Assembly: GCF_014851685.1 (NCBI RefSeq)
Contig: NZ_JACVAC010000007.1
Span: 186,001-250,000 of the forward strand
DNA from: Pseudomonas sp. PDM05
Lineage (GTDB): Bacteria; Pseudomonadota; Gammaproteobacteria; Pseudomonadales; Pseudomonadaceae
DNA length: 64,000 bases
Direction of reading: 5' to 3'
In this document: positions 1 through 9,110 of the stretch, in pieces
Position numbering within the stretch: position 1 is the stretch's first letter
Layout: each line of letters starts with the position of its first letter
Position numbers and translations under genes: made by a program
Notes under the pieces: generated by a model
What the model was told of the DNA's origin: nothing
The model's input: the letters and a program-made list of their open reading frames with translations, nothing else
Databases searched by the model: none

Positions 1-103
1 ACGCCAGATTTTCAGCAATTACGCACGCGCTCAAGTAACAGAACGCTCACACAAAGTTGTCGATTTTTAACTTTATGGTGATAGTGTTATTCAAATGCGC
101 CGC

Positions 104-109
104 TATACT
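104..109 (+). promoter_or_regulatory. candidate -10 element in leader region
   Basis: TATACT is a good sigma-70 -10 match, but the hexamer 17 nt upstream (ATAGTG) is a poor -35. If used, transcription would begin near 116 and leave a leader of about 215 nt before the small gene at 332. I found no other gene in positions 1-331. Confidence 0.3.
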
Positions 110-331
110 GCAAGCTGTGCAGAGGTCAGCCCGGTTTGATAATCGGGATCAGAGCTCGCCAGGCGGCACACTCAGTGTGTGACGTCGGTCACAAGTACCG
201 GTTTATTGAATGGACTCCAGGCACGACTTTCTAACTTGAAGGGTTCAACTTGGAATTGCCTGAGCACGACTGTCCAATACACCCCTGTACGGCAATTAAA
301 CTCAACTCACTTCAATAAGGTATTCAATAAA

Positions 332-532
332 GTGACAAAAGATGAACTGCGCGCGGAACTTGAGCGCCAGGAACAACGTTACAAGGACGTTTACGGCGGG
401 GAAGTCACCACCTACGCCGCCCAGCCAGAACCTGAACGCAAACCTTGGCGTAAACGCGCCAGCCTGCTTGACCAGGCCTTTGCCCAGGAAATCCAAAAGA
501 TTGAACAGGAACTCAAAGCCGAAGAGCCATAA
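332..532 (+). CDS. small charged hypothetical protein (66 aa)
   Basis: I do not recognise a function. I chose the GTG at 332 because AAGG sits about 11 nt upstream and the residues before it in the longer frame (GTG at 179) look like untranslated leader. The product begins [19 protein letters not shown], is rich in Glu, Lys and Arg, has no membrane segment, and its N- and C-terminal parts ([30 protein letters not shown]) look helical or coiled-coil, so it is probably a cytosolic small protein. It stands alone upstream of the phosphate transporter. Existence is fairly likely; the start is uncertain. Confidence 0.55.
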   Translation: MTKDELRAELERQEQRYKDVYGGEVTTYAAQPEPERKPWRKRASLLDQAFAQEIQKIEQELKAEEP

Positions 533-855
533 GCGCTTCGGCCCGAGCGCCAGGATTTGCCACCTCGGCTGGCGTATTGCCAGCTGAGGGCAGCCATTGC
601 TCTAGCAAGCGACCTACAGTCGCAGACGAAATTTCATACAAATGTTTCAGGCATGCCATTTTCATGGCAATTCCCTGCCCTGCAAGCCTTGTGCTTTATA
701 AATCAAAGACTTGTCAAAGCCCCGAAAACCCTGGGATAGGCGCCTTCCCCCCAGGCTTTTTCAATGAAGATTGTTACCGATGAGCAGCTAATGCATCGAT
801 TACTGAGGTTTTCTGGCATAATCGCGCCCCCTTACGACCGGGTCAGAAAACCTTC
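533..855. other. intergenic region upstream of the phosphate transporter
   Basis: No convincing gene is present; the open frames here lack ribosome sites. A short GC-rich inverted repeat (GCGCT...AGCGC) follows the preceding stop at 533-550. CATAAT at 817-822 is a plausible -10 hexamer for the downstream transporter, but I see no strong -35 or operator. Confidence 0.4.
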
Positions 856-2331
856 ATGATCGATTTATTCAGCGGACTGGATGCTTGGGTTCTAGTGAGC
901 CTGTTGCTCGCCCTGGCCTTTGTCCTCGCCTTCGAGTTCATCAATGGCTTTCATGACACCGCAAACGCGGTGGCCACAGTCATCTATACCAAAGCCATGC
1001 CGCCACACCTGGCCGTGTTCTTCTCCGGGGTGTTCAACTTCCTCGGCGTGTTGCTCGGTGGTGTCGGTGTCGCCTACGCCATCGTGCACTTGCTGCCGGT
1101 GGAGTTGCTGATCAATGTGAACACCGGCCACGGCTTGGCCATGGTCTTCTCCTTGTTGGCGGCGGCGATCACCTGGAACCTGGGCACCTGGTACTTCGGT
1201 ATCCCGGCGTCCAGCTCCCACACCCTGATCGGCTCGATCCTCGGTGTCGGCCTGGCCAACGCTCTGATCAACGACATCCCGTTGGCCGATGGTGTGAACT
1301 GGCAGAAAGCGATCGATATCGGCGCCTCCCTGGTGTTCTCGCCGATGGCCGGCTTCCTGGTCGCAGCCCTGGTGCTGATCGGCCTGAAGTGGTGGCGCCC
1401 GCTGTCGAAGATGCACAAGACGCCGGACCAGCGCCGTAAGCTCGACGACAAAAAGCACCCGCCATTCTGGAACCGCCTGGTCCTGGTGATCTCCGCCATG
1501 GCCGTGAGCTTCGTGCACGGTTCCAACGATGGCCAGAAAGGTATCGGCCTGATCATGCTGGTACTCATCGGTATCGTGCCGGCGCAGTTCGTACTCGACC
1601 TGGGCAGCACCACCTACCAGATCGAACGCACCCGCGACGCCACGGTGCATTTGAGCCAGTTCTACCAGCGCAACAGTGCCACCCTTGGCGAGTTCCTGGC
1701 CCTGGGCAAAAGCGTGAAGGATGACCTGCCGGGCAAGTTCCAGTGCAACCCACAGCAGACCGAACCCACTATCAGTGCGCTGATGGAGACATTGAAAGGT
1801 GTGTCCGACTACCACTCGTTGACCGCCGATCACCGTATCGAAGTACGTCGCTACCTGCTCTGCCTGGACGATACCGCGAAAAAAGTCGGCAAACTGCCGG
1901 GCCTGGAAGCCCGTGAGAAGGCCGACCTGGACAAGCTGCGCAAAGACCTGACCGCCACCACCGAGTACGCACCGTTCTGGGTGATCCTCGCGGTTGCACT
2001 GGCCCTGGGCCTGGGCACCATGGTGGGCTGGAAGCGTGTGGTACTGACCATCGGTGAGAAAATCGGCAAGCAGGGCATGACCTATGCCCAGGGCATGTCG
2101 GCACAGATCACCACGGCGAGCATGATTGGCCTGGCCAACATCTTCAGCCTGCCGGTGTCGACCACCCATGTGCTGTCGTCGGGCGTCGCCGGCACCATGG
2201 TCGCCAACAAGAGCGGCCTGCAAGGCGGTACGGTCAAGACCATCCTGATGGCGTGGGTATTGACCCTGCCGGCCACCGTGGGCCTGTCGGCCGGGCTGTT
2301 CTGGCTGGCGTCCAAGGCGCTGGGCAACTGA
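856..2331 (+). CDS. pitA: inorganic phosphate transporter, Pit family
   Basis: Inner-membrane low-affinity phosphate symporter of the PiT family (491 aa, normal length). It has the duplicated family architecture: an N-terminal repeat with FINGFHDTANAV near residues 29-40 and a second repeat with GSNDGQK at 222-228, which is the Pit GxNDxxK signature. A hydrophilic loop of roughly 125 residues separates two clusters of hydrophobic helices. Pit proteins carry metal-phosphate with protons and do not need the Pst ABC system. It is monocistronic: a strong terminator follows 15 nt after the stop. The ATG at 856 has only a weak ribosome site. Confidence 0.93.
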   Translation: MIDLFSGLDAWVLVSLLLALAFVLAFEFINGFHDTANAVATVIYTKAMPPHLAVFFSGVFNFLGVLLGGVGVAYAIVHLLPVELLINVNTGHGLAMVFSLLAAAITWNLGTWYFGIPASSSHTLIGSILGVGLANALINDIPLADGVNWQKAIDIGASLVFSPMAGFLVAALVLIGLKWWRPLSKMHKTPDQRRKLDDKKHPPFWNRLVLVISAMAVSFVHGSNDGQKGIGLIMLVLIGIVPAQFVLDLGSTTYQIERTRDATVHLSQFYQRNSATLGEFLALGKSVKDDLPGKFQCNPQQTEPTISALMETLKGVSDYHSLTADHRIEVRRYLLCLDDTAKKVGKLPGLEAREKADLDKLRKDLTATTEYAPFWVILAVALALGLGTMVGWKRVVLTIGEKIGKQGMTYAQGMSAQITTASMIGLANIFSLPVSTTHVLSSGVAGTMVANKSGLQGGTVKTILMAWVLTLPATVGLSAGLFWLASKALGN

Positions 2332-2346
2332 TAGTCTGCTTGCAAT

Positions 2347-2383
2347 AAAAAAGGTGCGATCCGCGAGGGTCGCACCTTTTTTT
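2347..2383 (+). terminator. rho-independent terminator after pitA
   Basis: The stem GGTGCGA/TCGCACC (2353-2359 with 2370-2376) is followed by seven T and preceded by an A run, so it could also work on the other strand. It lies 15 nt after the pitA stop. Confidence 0.9.
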
Positions 2384-2433
2384 ATGCCTGTCGCCAAGCT
2401 CAATAAAAATGTCTTGTTGATTAAATTGCAGGC

Positions 2434-2459
2434 AAAAAAAAGGGCGACCGAAGTCGCCC
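2434..2459 (-). terminator. rho-independent terminator of the minus-strand ccoM gene
   Basis: Read on the minus strand, GGGCGAC-TTCG-GTCGCCC is a stable UUCG-type tetraloop hairpin followed by eight T. It starts about 35 nt after the ccoM stop, which supports ccoM being a transcribed single gene. Confidence 0.85.
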
Positions 2460-2494
2460 AAAATGCCTTGCGTGCTCATGTAACCTGGAAAGCC

Positions 2495-2611
2495 CTATGG
2501 TTTTTTACGCTTGTTCGCGTCTTTCCAGATAAAAATTCCAAACCCTACAAAAAACAACACCATGAGGCTGACGGTCAGCACTCCGGCAAATACCACATTG
2601 TCGATAAACAT
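2495..2611 (-). CDS. ccoM: cbb3-type cytochrome oxidase small subunit CcoM (38 aa)
   Basis: A 38-residue single-span membrane protein starting MFIDNVVFAG, with a hydrophobic helix at about residues 6-29 ending in IFIWKDANKRKKP. This fits my recollection of CcoM, the short subunit found in purified Pseudomonas stutzeri cbb3 oxidase, where it stabilises the complex: a periplasmic MF(V/I)DNVV start, one helix, then a (F)IWKD basic tail. The start has a strong AGGAGG about 7 nt upstream, a dedicated terminator follows, and an Anr-type box with correct promoter spacing precedes it. The family assignment is from memory of the sequence, not a search; that the gene is real is well supported by the signals around it. 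Confidence 0.78.
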   Translation of the reverse strand: MFIDNVVFAGVLTVSLMVLFFVGFGIFIWKDANKRKKP

Positions 2612-2648
2612 GACCGGCCTCCTGCACTTGCCCTGTTGCGATAGGGCT

Positions 2649-2654
2649 AAGTTA
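2649..2654 (-). promoter_or_regulatory. candidate -10 element for ccoM
   Basis: TAACTT on the minus strand. It predicts a transcription start near 2642, about 30 nt before the start codon and about 41 nt from the centre of the Anr-like box, the usual geometry of Anr/FNR-activated (class II) promoters. Confidence 0.5.
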
Positions 2655-2676
2655 ATCGAGAAGGCGGATTGGAAAA

Positions 2677-2690
2677 TTGACGGGGATCAA
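2677..2690 (-). promoter_or_regulatory. Anr/FNR-type box upstream of ccoM
   Basis: The minus strand reads TTGAT-CCCC-GTCAA, nine of ten half-site bases of the TTGAT-N4-ATCAA consensus recognised by Anr (and Dnr) in pseudomonads. Its centre at 2683.5 is about 41 nt upstream of the start predicted from the TAACTT hexamer. Anr control fits a subunit of a high-affinity terminal oxidase. Confidence 0.7.
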
Positions 2691-2728
2691 TGTCGCCCAC
2701 GACGGGGCGTAAAGAAGGGCAATAACTG

Positions 2729-2750
2729 ACCTGCATCAACAGATGCAGGT
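2729..2750 (-). other. hairpin after the 53-aa minus-strand gene
   Basis: A perfect 8-bp stem, ACCTGCAT/ATGCAGGT, with a six-base loop lies 5 nt beyond the stop at 2755. No T run follows on either strand, so it may be a weak terminator or an mRNA-end-protecting structure. Confidence 0.5.
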
Positions 2751-2754
2751 TGTT

Positions 2755-2916
2755 TCAACGCTTTTTCGGTTTGTTCTTTGGTTTTTTCTTAACTTTGCCC
2801 AACGGCATCGCTTGTTCGAATGCCTGGCGCACTTCATTCAGGCGTTTGTCATTGAGGTCATGCACACGCTTGGCACGTTCGGCATTCAGGTCAATCAGCT
2901 TGTCGTCATCACTCAT
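2755..2916 (-). CDS. small basic hypothetical protein (53 aa)
   Basis: Function unknown. The product begins MSDDDKLIDLNAERAKRVHDL, has an acidic start, a helical middle, and a strongly basic tail (GKVKKKPKNKPKKR) that could bind nucleic acid or ribosomes. I chose the ATG at 2916; the longer frame would need TTG at 2949 and adds only 11 weak residues. The ribosome site is poor in both cases. It diverges from the LysR gene, whose likely start lies about 130 nt away. Confidence 0.6.
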   Translation of the reverse strand: MSDDDKLIDLNAERAKRVHDLNDKRLNEVRQAFEQAMPLGKVKKKPKNKPKKR

Positions 2917-3047
2917 GGCTTGGCTTACGTCGTGGCGGAAATGCCTCAATAATGCGGCCTGCCCCGCCCGACGGCAAATCAGCGGGCGACAAAAGGCAGG
3001 TCATCGCCCAAAATCGGCACTTCCCATTGGTACTGGAGCGCACGCGA

Positions 3048-3914
3048 GTGGCACTGCACAAGGACCTTCCGCCGTTGCTGGCCCTGCGCGCCTTCGAAGC
3101 CGTGGCGCGGCACTTGAGCTTTATCAAGGCGGCGCAAGAGCTGTCGGTGACCCAGAGTGCGTTGAGCCATCAAGTACAGAAACTTGAACAGCATCTGGGC
3201 AAACCGCTGTTTATCCGACGCACCCGTGCGATCGATCTGACTGCCGACGGCCAACGCTACTACGATGAAATCCGCCCTGCCCTCGACGCAATTGCCACCG
3301 CCACCCGCACCCAGCGGGCGACACCCAGCGCCACGGTGTTGCGCATCGGCCTGCTCGCCTCCTTCGCTACCCTGTGGCTGGCGCCGCGCCTGGCCGGGTT
3401 TCTCAACCGTTACCCGCATATCCAGGTCGAGCTGCTGCCAGCCATCCAACTGGCCGACGTCGCCGGTGCCGAAGTCGACCTGGCGATCCGCTACGGCAAG
3501 GGCGATTGGCCCGACGTGCAGGCCACCCGACTGATGGCGGAAGTGATCTCCCCCGTATGCAGCCCGGCATTCAAGGCCCGTCATGACGGCCCGTTGCTGA
3601 TGGCTACATCGCACAAACCCTTCGAATGGACGGATTGGTCCGCGCATTACCAGGTCGACCTCAGCCTTCACCCCCGCGTGATGCTGCACGACTACAACAT
3701 CGTGGTCGAAGCCGCCGTGGCCGGCCAAGGCATCGCCATGGGCCGCCATCGCCTTATCGAGCGTCGGCTCCAAGACGGCAGCCTGGTGCAAGCCTTCGAC
3801 TGGCCGCCCTACCACAGTGACATCGGCTACTGGCTGATCGCCCCCCAAGGCCGCCTCAGTGCAGCGGCCGAGTGTTTTAGCCAGTGGTTGAAGGAAGCCT
3901 GCAGCGACGCGTGA
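3048..3914 (+). CDS. LysR-family transcriptional regulator, GcvA-like
   Basis: A DNA-binding regulator (288 aa with the chosen start) with an N-terminal winged helix (PPLLALRAFEAVARHLSF, then KAAQELSVTQSALSHQVQKLE) and a C-terminal effector domain. The sequence type is that of GcvA/AmpR-like regulators. The GTG at 3048 has GGAG about 10 nt upstream and gives the usual short lead into the helix-turn-helix; the ATG at 2952 would add 32 unrelated residues. It is followed by a RidA-like gene and a class V aminotransferase on the same strand, which are its most likely targets. Confidence 0.85.
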   Translation: MALHKDLPPLLALRAFEAVARHLSFIKAAQELSVTQSALSHQVQKLEQHLGKPLFIRRTRAIDLTADGQRYYDEIRPALDAIATATRTQRATPSATVLRIGLLASFATLWLAPRLAGFLNRYPHIQVELLPAIQLADVAGAEVDLAIRYGKGDWPDVQATRLMAEVISPVCSPAFKARHDGPLLMATSHKPFEWTDWSAHYQVDLSLHPRVMLHDYNIVVEAAVAGQGIAMGRHRLIERRLQDGSLVQAFDWPPYHSDIGYWLIAPQGRLSAAAECFSQWLKEACSDA

Positions 3915-4005
3915 GTTATTTCGATACGTCGTGTGAGATCTATCCGTTTGTCGCCAATCCGACCGAGCAACATGATCAGTCCTCCCTAACCCTTGAGGAT
4001 GGATC

Positions 4006-4476
4006 ATGAGCGACTCCCTGCGCCAACGCGTACACACCCTCGGCCTCACGCTGCCAACGCCCAGCCTGCCGGCGGCCAACTACATCAGCCATGTCATCAG
4101 CGGCAACCAGCTGTTTATCTCCGGGCAAATTCCCCTGATCGATGGCCAACCTGCCTATGTCGGCCGCCTGGGGGAATCCCTCAGCGATGAAGAAGGCGCC
4201 CACGCCGCAGAACTGGCAGCGTTGAGCCTGCTCGCGCAATTGGGCGATGCACTGGAGGATGACCTGTCACAGCTGGTTCGCACGCTGCGCCTGGGCGTTT
4301 ACATCGCCAGCAGCGGCGACTTCCAGCGCCAGAGCCTGGTCGCCAACGGTGCGTCGAACCTGTTGGTCAATGCCCTCGGTGAAAAAGGCCGCCATGTGCG
4401 CACCGCCGTGGGTGTCTCCAGCCTGCCCGCCGGTGTGGCGGTGGAGATTGACGCCATTTTCGAGCTACGCCCGTGA
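4006..4476 (+). CDS. RidA/YjgF/UK114-family protein
   Basis: A 156-aa member of the RidA superfamily; canonical RidA deaminates reactive enamine/imine intermediates released by PLP enzymes. The C-terminal family signature is present (HVRTAVGVSSLPAGVAVEID), including the Arg that holds the substrate carboxylate in RidA. It is longer than RidA itself (about 128 aa), resembling the COG0251 side branch. The stop overlaps the start of the PLP-dependent gene by four bases (GTGA), so the two are translationally coupled, which fits a detoxifying partner for that enzyme. An AGG-containing ribosome site precedes the ATG. Confidence 0.88.
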   Translation: MSDSLRQRVHTLGLTLPTPSLPAANYISHVISGNQLFISGQIPLIDGQPAYVGRLGESLSDEEGAHAAELAALSLLAQLGDALEDDLSQLVRTLRLGVYIASSGDFQRQSLVANGASNLLVNALGEKGRHVRTAVGVSSLPAGVAVEIDAIFELRP

Positions 4477-5654
4477 GCCCGCTCAACATCCAGGCGCTGC
4501 GCGACGCCACCCCCGGCTGCCAGTCCGGCATCGCGCACTTCAATCACGCAGGGGCATCGCTACCGAGCCAGGCCACCCTCGATGCCATCATCGAACAACT
4601 GCACCGCGAGGCCCGCGACGGGCCGATGGAGGCTGGCGAGTACGGCGCGCAACTGCTGGATAACGCCCGTCACGCCGCCGGGCAATTGCTCAATGCGCCC
4701 ACCGCATCCATCGCCTTCGCCGGCAGCGGCTCGACCGCCTGGAGCATGGCGTTCCAGGCGCTGGCCCCATGGCAGCCAGGCGACCGCATCCTGGTGGGGC
4801 GTCATGAATGGGGCGGCAACCTGGCGAGCATGCAACTGGCAGTGCAAGCCGGTGCCCGCATAGAAGTCATCCCCTGCGACGCAACCGGCGCGGTCTGTCC
4901 GCTGGCGCTGGAAGCAATGATCGATGCCAAGGTCAGGCTGATCGACCTCACCTGGCTGCCCGCCAACGGCGGCCTGATCAACCCCGCCCAGGCCATCGGC
5001 GAAGTGGCCAGACGGCACGGTATCCCTTACTTCATCGATGCCGGCCAAGCCGTCGGCCAAGTGCCGGTGGATGTGCAGGCGCTGCACTGCGACGTGCTCA
5101 AGTCGGCCGGGCGCAAACACCTGCGCGGGCCACGCGGCACGGCACTGTTGTATGTGCGACCAGACTTTCTCAAGCAACTGAACCCGGCCCAGCGCGATGT
5201 ATTTTCTGCACCGTGGACAACCGAAGGGTTCGACTTGCGCAACGACGCCCGCCGCTTTGAAACCAGCGAAGCGTCCTACGCCTTATTGGCGGGATTGGGC
5301 AATGCGTTGCAGGAAATCAATCAGTTGGGGATTGCGCGGGTATGGGAAACCGTCTCACAGGTCAGCGAGCGAATCCGCGAGGGGCTGCGTCAGATTCCAG
5401 GAATTACCCTGCACGACCTGGGCACCTGCCAATCCGGGCTGATCGCCTTCAACCTCGCCGGCTGGGACGCCTTCGAACTCAAGCGGCAATTGGGCCTCAA
5501 GCGCATCAACATCGGCGCCAATGATGTGGCGTACACCCCGCTGGACATGCAGGCGCGCGGCCTGGCCAGCATTGCGCGGGTTTCCGTCAGCCCGCTCAAT
5601 AACACACACGACGTCGAACGGTTGCTGGTGGCCCTGGAGCAATTGCGCGGCTAA
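4473..5654 (+). CDS. class V aminotransferase-fold PLP-dependent enzyme
   Basis: A 393-aa PLP enzyme of the cysteine desulfurase/isopenicillin-N epimerase fold. The cofactor lysine is most likely K215 in SAGRKHLRGPRG, matching the family pattern (S/T)GHKxxGPxG. An upstream DAGQAVGQVPVDV provides the Asp that pairs with the pyridine nitrogen. No desulfurase catalytic-Cys loop is obvious, so a lyase, epimerase or transaminase role on an amino acid is more likely than sulfur transfer; the substrate cannot be read. It starts with GTG inside the RidA stop codon. It converges with the next gene, the two ends overlapping by four bases. Confidence 0.85.
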   Translation: MSPLNIQALRDATPGCQSGIAHFNHAGASLPSQATLDAIIEQLHREARDGPMEAGEYGAQLLDNARHAAGQLLNAPTASIAFAGSGSTAWSMAFQALAPWQPGDRILVGRHEWGGNLASMQLAVQAGARIEVIPCDATGAVCPLALEAMIDAKVRLIDLTWLPANGGLINPAQAIGEVARRHGIPYFIDAGQAVGQVPVDVQALHCDVLKSAGRKHLRGPRGTALLYVRPDFLKQLNPAQRDVFSAPWTTEGFDLRNDARRFETSEASYALLAGLGNALQEINQLGIARVWETVSQVSERIREGLRQIPGITLHDLGTCQSGLIAFNLAGWDAFELKRQLGLKRINIGANDVAYTPLDMQARGLASIARVSVSPLNNTHDVERLLVALEQLRG

Positions 5655-5992
5655 ACCTCGACGTCCACCCACAAGCCCTGGCGCGGCGCGTCTTCGATCA
5701 GCGGCACCACCGGCACGGTGTTGTCGGCGTTGAGCAGGTCGCCCGGAATGGCTAGGTGCTGCTCCGGATCTTCATCGGCTTCGCGGCGGCGTTTTTGCTG
5801 CTCTTGCTGGCGGCGTTGTTCTTCGCGCAGCAGAAAGGTCGACTGCTCGGCATCGCCCTTCTTCAGGTCGATGGTGCTTTCGTTGGAGCCCGCCTGAACT
5901 GGCACCACGGGCGGAATATCCGGTTTCTGGCGTACCGGATCGAGTTGTGACGTGACCGGCACAACGCTGACGGGCAGCATGGGTGGCAGCAT
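5651..5992 (-). CDS. hypothetical proline/glutamine-rich protein (113 aa)
   Basis: Not a characterised family. The ATG at 5992 is preceded by AGGAGA about 8 nt upstream, so I prefer it to the TTG/ATG options up to 6013. The protein starts MLPPMLPVSVVPVTSQ, has a Pro/Val-rich first third, then a highly charged helix (REEQRRQQEQQKRRREADED) near the middle, and ends in a short hydrophobic-acidic segment. No signal peptide or membrane span is evident. Pseudomonas genomes sometimes label such proteins as aspartate-semialdehyde dehydrogenase, which nothing in this sequence supports. Confidence 0.65.
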   Translation of the reverse strand: MLPPMLPVSVVPVTSQLDPVRQKPDIPPVVPVQAGSNESTIDLKKGDAEQSTFLLREEQRRQQEQQKRRREADEDPEQHLAIPGDLLNADNTVPVVPLIEDAPRQGLWVDVEV

Positions 5993-6212
5993 AAGGTTTG
6001 TTCTCCTGATCAACAGGCTGTCGGCGCGCCTGCGGGCGACTTGAGCCTACACTCGCCAAGCTGTGACCCAGTCGACACTCCCAAGTGCCCGCCACCCGTC
6101 GATCCGACTTCCGGGCAGCCACTCAAACGGAGTAGTTTTTGTCAGGAGTCCTTTGGCTGAGGGCCGTGTTCCGTTAAGATAGTCGGCTTTTTCACGGCGG
6201 GAGTCAGGCAGC

Positions 6213-9059
6213 ATGGCGCAGCAGTATCAACCGGGGCAACGCTGGATTAGTGACAGCGAAGCAGAGCTGGGGTTAGGCACCGTTCTGGCACAGGACGGCC
6301 GCTTGTTGACCGTGCTCTATCCGGCCACTGGCGACACCCGCCAGTATGCGCTACGGAATGCGCCCCTCACTCGCGTGCGGTTCTCGCCGGGGGACACCAT
6401 CACCCATTTCGAAGGCTGGAAAATGACCGTGCAGGAAGTCGACGACGTCGACGGCCTGCTGGTGTACCACGGCCTCAATGGGCAGAACGAGCAGGTCACC
6501 CTGCCGGAAACCCAACTCTCCAATTTCATCCAGTTCCGCCTGGCCAGCGACCGTCTGTTCGCCGGGCAGATCGACCCGCTGGCCTGGTTCTCGCTGCGCT
6601 ACCACACCCTGGAACACACCAGCCGCCAATTGCAGTCTTCGCTGTGGGGCCTGGGTGGCGTGCGTGCGCAACCGATTGCCCACCAATTGCACATCGCCCG
6701 TGAAGTCGCCGACCGTATCGCGCCGCGGGTATTGCTGGCCGACGAAGTAGGCCTGGGCAAGACCATCGAAGCCGGCCTGGTGATCCATCGCCAACTGCTG
6801 TCGGGCCGCGCCAACCGCGTGCTGATCCTGGTCCCGGAAAACCTGCAGCACCAATGGCTGGTGGAAATGCGCCGCCGCTTCAACCTGCAGGTTGCGCTGT
6901 TTGACGAAGAACGCTTCATTGAAAGCGATGCCGCCAACCCATTCGAAGACACCCAGCTTGCCCTGGTGGCACTGGAATGGCTGGTGGACGACGAGAAGGC
7001 CCAGGACGCGCTGTTCGCCGCCGGCTGGGACCTGCTGGTGGTCGACGAAGCTCACCACCTGGTCTGGCACGAAGAAAAGGCCAGCGCCGAATACGCTCTG
7101 GTCGAGCAACTGGCCGAAGTGATTCCTGGCGTGCTGCTGCTGACCGCCACCCCGGAACAATTGGGCCAGGACAGCCACTTCGCCCGCCTGCGCCTGCTGG
7201 ACCCGAACCGCTTCCACGACCTGGCCGCCTTCCGCGCCGAGAGCGAGAACTATCGCCCGGTGGCCGAAGCCGTGCAGGAACTGATGGACAAGGGCCGCCT
7301 GTCGCCAGCCGCCCACAAGACCATCCAGGGTTTCCTCGGTGACGAAGGCGAAGCCCTGCTCACCGCCGTCAACGATGGTGACACCGAAGCCAGCGCACGC
7401 CTGGTGCGCGAGTTGCTCGACCGCCACGGCACCGGCCGCGTGCTGTTCCGCAACACCCGCGCCGCCGTGCAGGGTTTCCCGGAGCGCAAGCTGCACGCCT
7501 ACCCGCTGGCGAACCCGGACGAATACCTCGAATTGCCGCTGGGCGAGCACGCCGAGTTGTACCCGGAAGTCAGCTTCCAGGCGCAACCGGACATTGAGGA
7601 AGAAAACCGCTGGTGGCGCTTCGACCCACGGGTCGAATGGCTGATCGACCAGCTGAAAATGCTCAAGCGCACCAAGGTCCTGGTGATCTGCGCCCACGCC
7701 GAAACCGCCATGGACCTGGAAGACGCCCTGCGCGTGCGCTCCGGCATTCCGGCCACGGTATTCCACGAGGGCATGAACATCCTCGAGCGTGACCGCGCCG
7801 CCGCCTACTTCGCCGATGAAGAGTTCGGCGCCCAGGTGCTGATCTGCTCCGAGATCGGCAGCGAAGGCCGCAACTTCCAGTTCTCCCACCACTTGGTGCT
7901 GTTCGACCTGCCGTCTCACCCGGACCTGCTGGAACAGCGGATCGGCCGTCTGGACCGGATCGGCCAGAAACACGTGATCGAACTGCACGTGCCGTACCTG
8001 GAGACCAGCCCGCAAGAGCGCCTGTTCCAGTGGTACAACGAGGCGCTGAATGCATTCCTCAACACCTGCCCGACCGGCAACGCCTTGCAGCATCAGTTCG
8101 GCCCACGCCTGCTGCCGCTGCTGGAAGCAGCCGACGACGGCGAGTGGCAAGCCCTGATCGACGAAGCCCGCACCGAGCGCGAGCGCCTGGAGCAAGAGCT
8201 GCACACCGGTCGCGACCGCTTGCTGGAACTCAACTCCGGCGGTGCCGGGGAAGGCGACGCGCTGGTCGAGGACATCCTGGAGCAAGACGATCAGTTCGCC
8301 CTGCCGATCTACATGGAAACCCTGTTCGATGCGTTCGGCATCGACAGCGAAGACCATTCGGAAAACGCCCTGATCCTGAAGCCGAGCGAAAAAATGCTCG
8401 ACGCCAGCTTCCCCCTCGGCGACGACGAAGGCGTGACCATCACCTACGACCGCAACCAGGCACTGTCACGTGAAGACATGCAGTTCATCACCTGGGAACA
8501 CCCGATGGTGCAGGGCGGCATGGACTTGGTGCTGTCCGGTTCGATGGGCAACACCGCCGTGGCCCTGATCAAGAACAAGGCGCTGAAACCGGGCACCGTG
8601 TTGCTGGAACTGCTCTACGTCAGCGAAGTGGTCGCACCGCGCGCCCTGCAACTGGGCCGCTACCTGCCGCCGGCCGCCTTGCGCTGCTTGCTGGATGCCA
8701 ATGGCAATGACCTGTCGAGCCGTGTGTCGTTCGTGACGCTCAACGACCAGTTGGAAAGCGTGCCACGGGCCAGCGCCAACAAGTTTATCCAGGCCCAGCG
8801 CGACCAGCTGACGCCACGGATCAACGCCGGCGAAGAGAAGATCACCCCGCAGCACGCCGAGCGTGTGGCCGAGGCCAAGCGTCGCCTGGCAGCGGACACC
8901 GACGAAGAACTGGCACGCCTGACCGCGTTGCAAGCGGTCAACCCAACCGTGCGTGACAGTGAGTTGGTGGCGTTGCGCAACCAGCGCGAGCAAGGTTTGG
9001 CGATGCTGGACAAAGCCGCGCTGCGGTTGGAAGCGATTCGAGTCCTGGTCGCAGGCTAG
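6213..9059 (+). CDS. rapA: RNA polymerase-associated ATPase RapA (HepA)
   Basis: A Swi2/Snf2-family ATPase (948 aa) that recycles RNA polymerase during transcription. The N-terminal Tudor-like part ([19 protein letters not shown]) is followed by the helicase core with Walker A DEVGLGKT (residues 177-184, Lys183), the Walker B box DEAH (278-281), and the C-terminal helicase lobe with the motif VI-like [12 protein letters not shown]. Length and layout match RapA throughout. It is a single gene with its own terminator; the ATG follows a GGGAGTCAGGC ribosome region. Confidence 0.96.
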   Translation: MAQQYQPGQRWISDSEAELGLGTVLAQDGRLLTVLYPATGDTRQYALRNAPLTRVRFSPGDTITHFEGWKMTVQEVDDVDGLLVYHGLNGQNEQVTLPETQLSNFIQFRLASDRLFAGQIDPLAWFSLRYHTLEHTSRQLQSSLWGLGGVRAQPIAHQLHIAREVADRIAPRVLLADEVGLGKTIEAGLVIHRQLLSGRANRVLILVPENLQHQWLVEMRRRFNLQVALFDEERFIESDAANPFEDTQLALVALEWLVDDEKAQDALFAAGWDLLVVDEAHHLVWHEEKASAEYALVEQLAEVIPGVLLLTATPEQLGQDSHFARLRLLDPNRFHDLAAFRAESENYRPVAEAVQELMDKGRLSPAAHKTIQGFLGDEGEALLTAVNDGDTEASARLVRELLDRHGTGRVLFRNTRAAVQGFPERKLHAYPLANPDEYLELPLGEHAELYPEVSFQAQPDIEEENRWWRFDPRVEWLIDQLKMLKRTKVLVICAHAETAMDLEDALRVRSGIPATVFHEGMNILERDRAAAYFADEEFGAQVLICSEIGSEGRNFQFSHHLVLFDLPSHPDLLEQRIGRLDRIGQKHVIELHVPYLETSPQERLFQWYNEALNAFLNTCPTGNALQHQFGPRLLPLLEAADDGEWQALIDEARTERERLEQELHTGRDRLLELNSGGAGEGDALVEDILEQDDQFALPIYMETLFDAFGIDSEDHSENALILKPSEKMLDASFPLGDDEGVTITYDRNQALSREDMQFITWEHPMVQGGMDLVLSGSMGNTAVALIKNKALKPGTVLLELLYVSEVVAPRALQLGRYLPPAALRCLLDANGNDLSSRVSFVTLNDQLESVPRASANKFIQAQRDQLTPRINAGEEKITPQHAERVAEAKRRLAADTDEELARLTALQAVNPTVRDSELVALRNQREQGLAMLDKAALRLEAIRVLVAG

Positions 9060-9063
9060 TAAT

Positions 9064-9094
9064 AAAGAAGGCCCGCGCAATGCGGGCCTTCTTT
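9064..9094 (+). terminator. terminator after rapA
   Basis: A 13-bp inverted repeat, AAAGAAGGCCCGC and its complement around a five-base loop, starts 5 nt after the rapA stop. The A and T runs within the stem suit termination from both directions, although the convergent MFS gene ends further away. Confidence 0.85.
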
Positions 9095-9110
9095 ATATGC
9101 CTTGAGGGCC

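Noticed and set aside
892..2403. 503-codon minus-strand open frame opposite pitA
   Set aside because: It is the complement of a clear Pit transporter, with Gln/His/Arg-rich nonsense typical of antisense to high-GC genes, and has no ribosome site.
6351..8357. 668-codon minus-strand open frame opposite rapA
   Set aside because: Antisense shadow of rapA codon bias; no family motif and no start signal.
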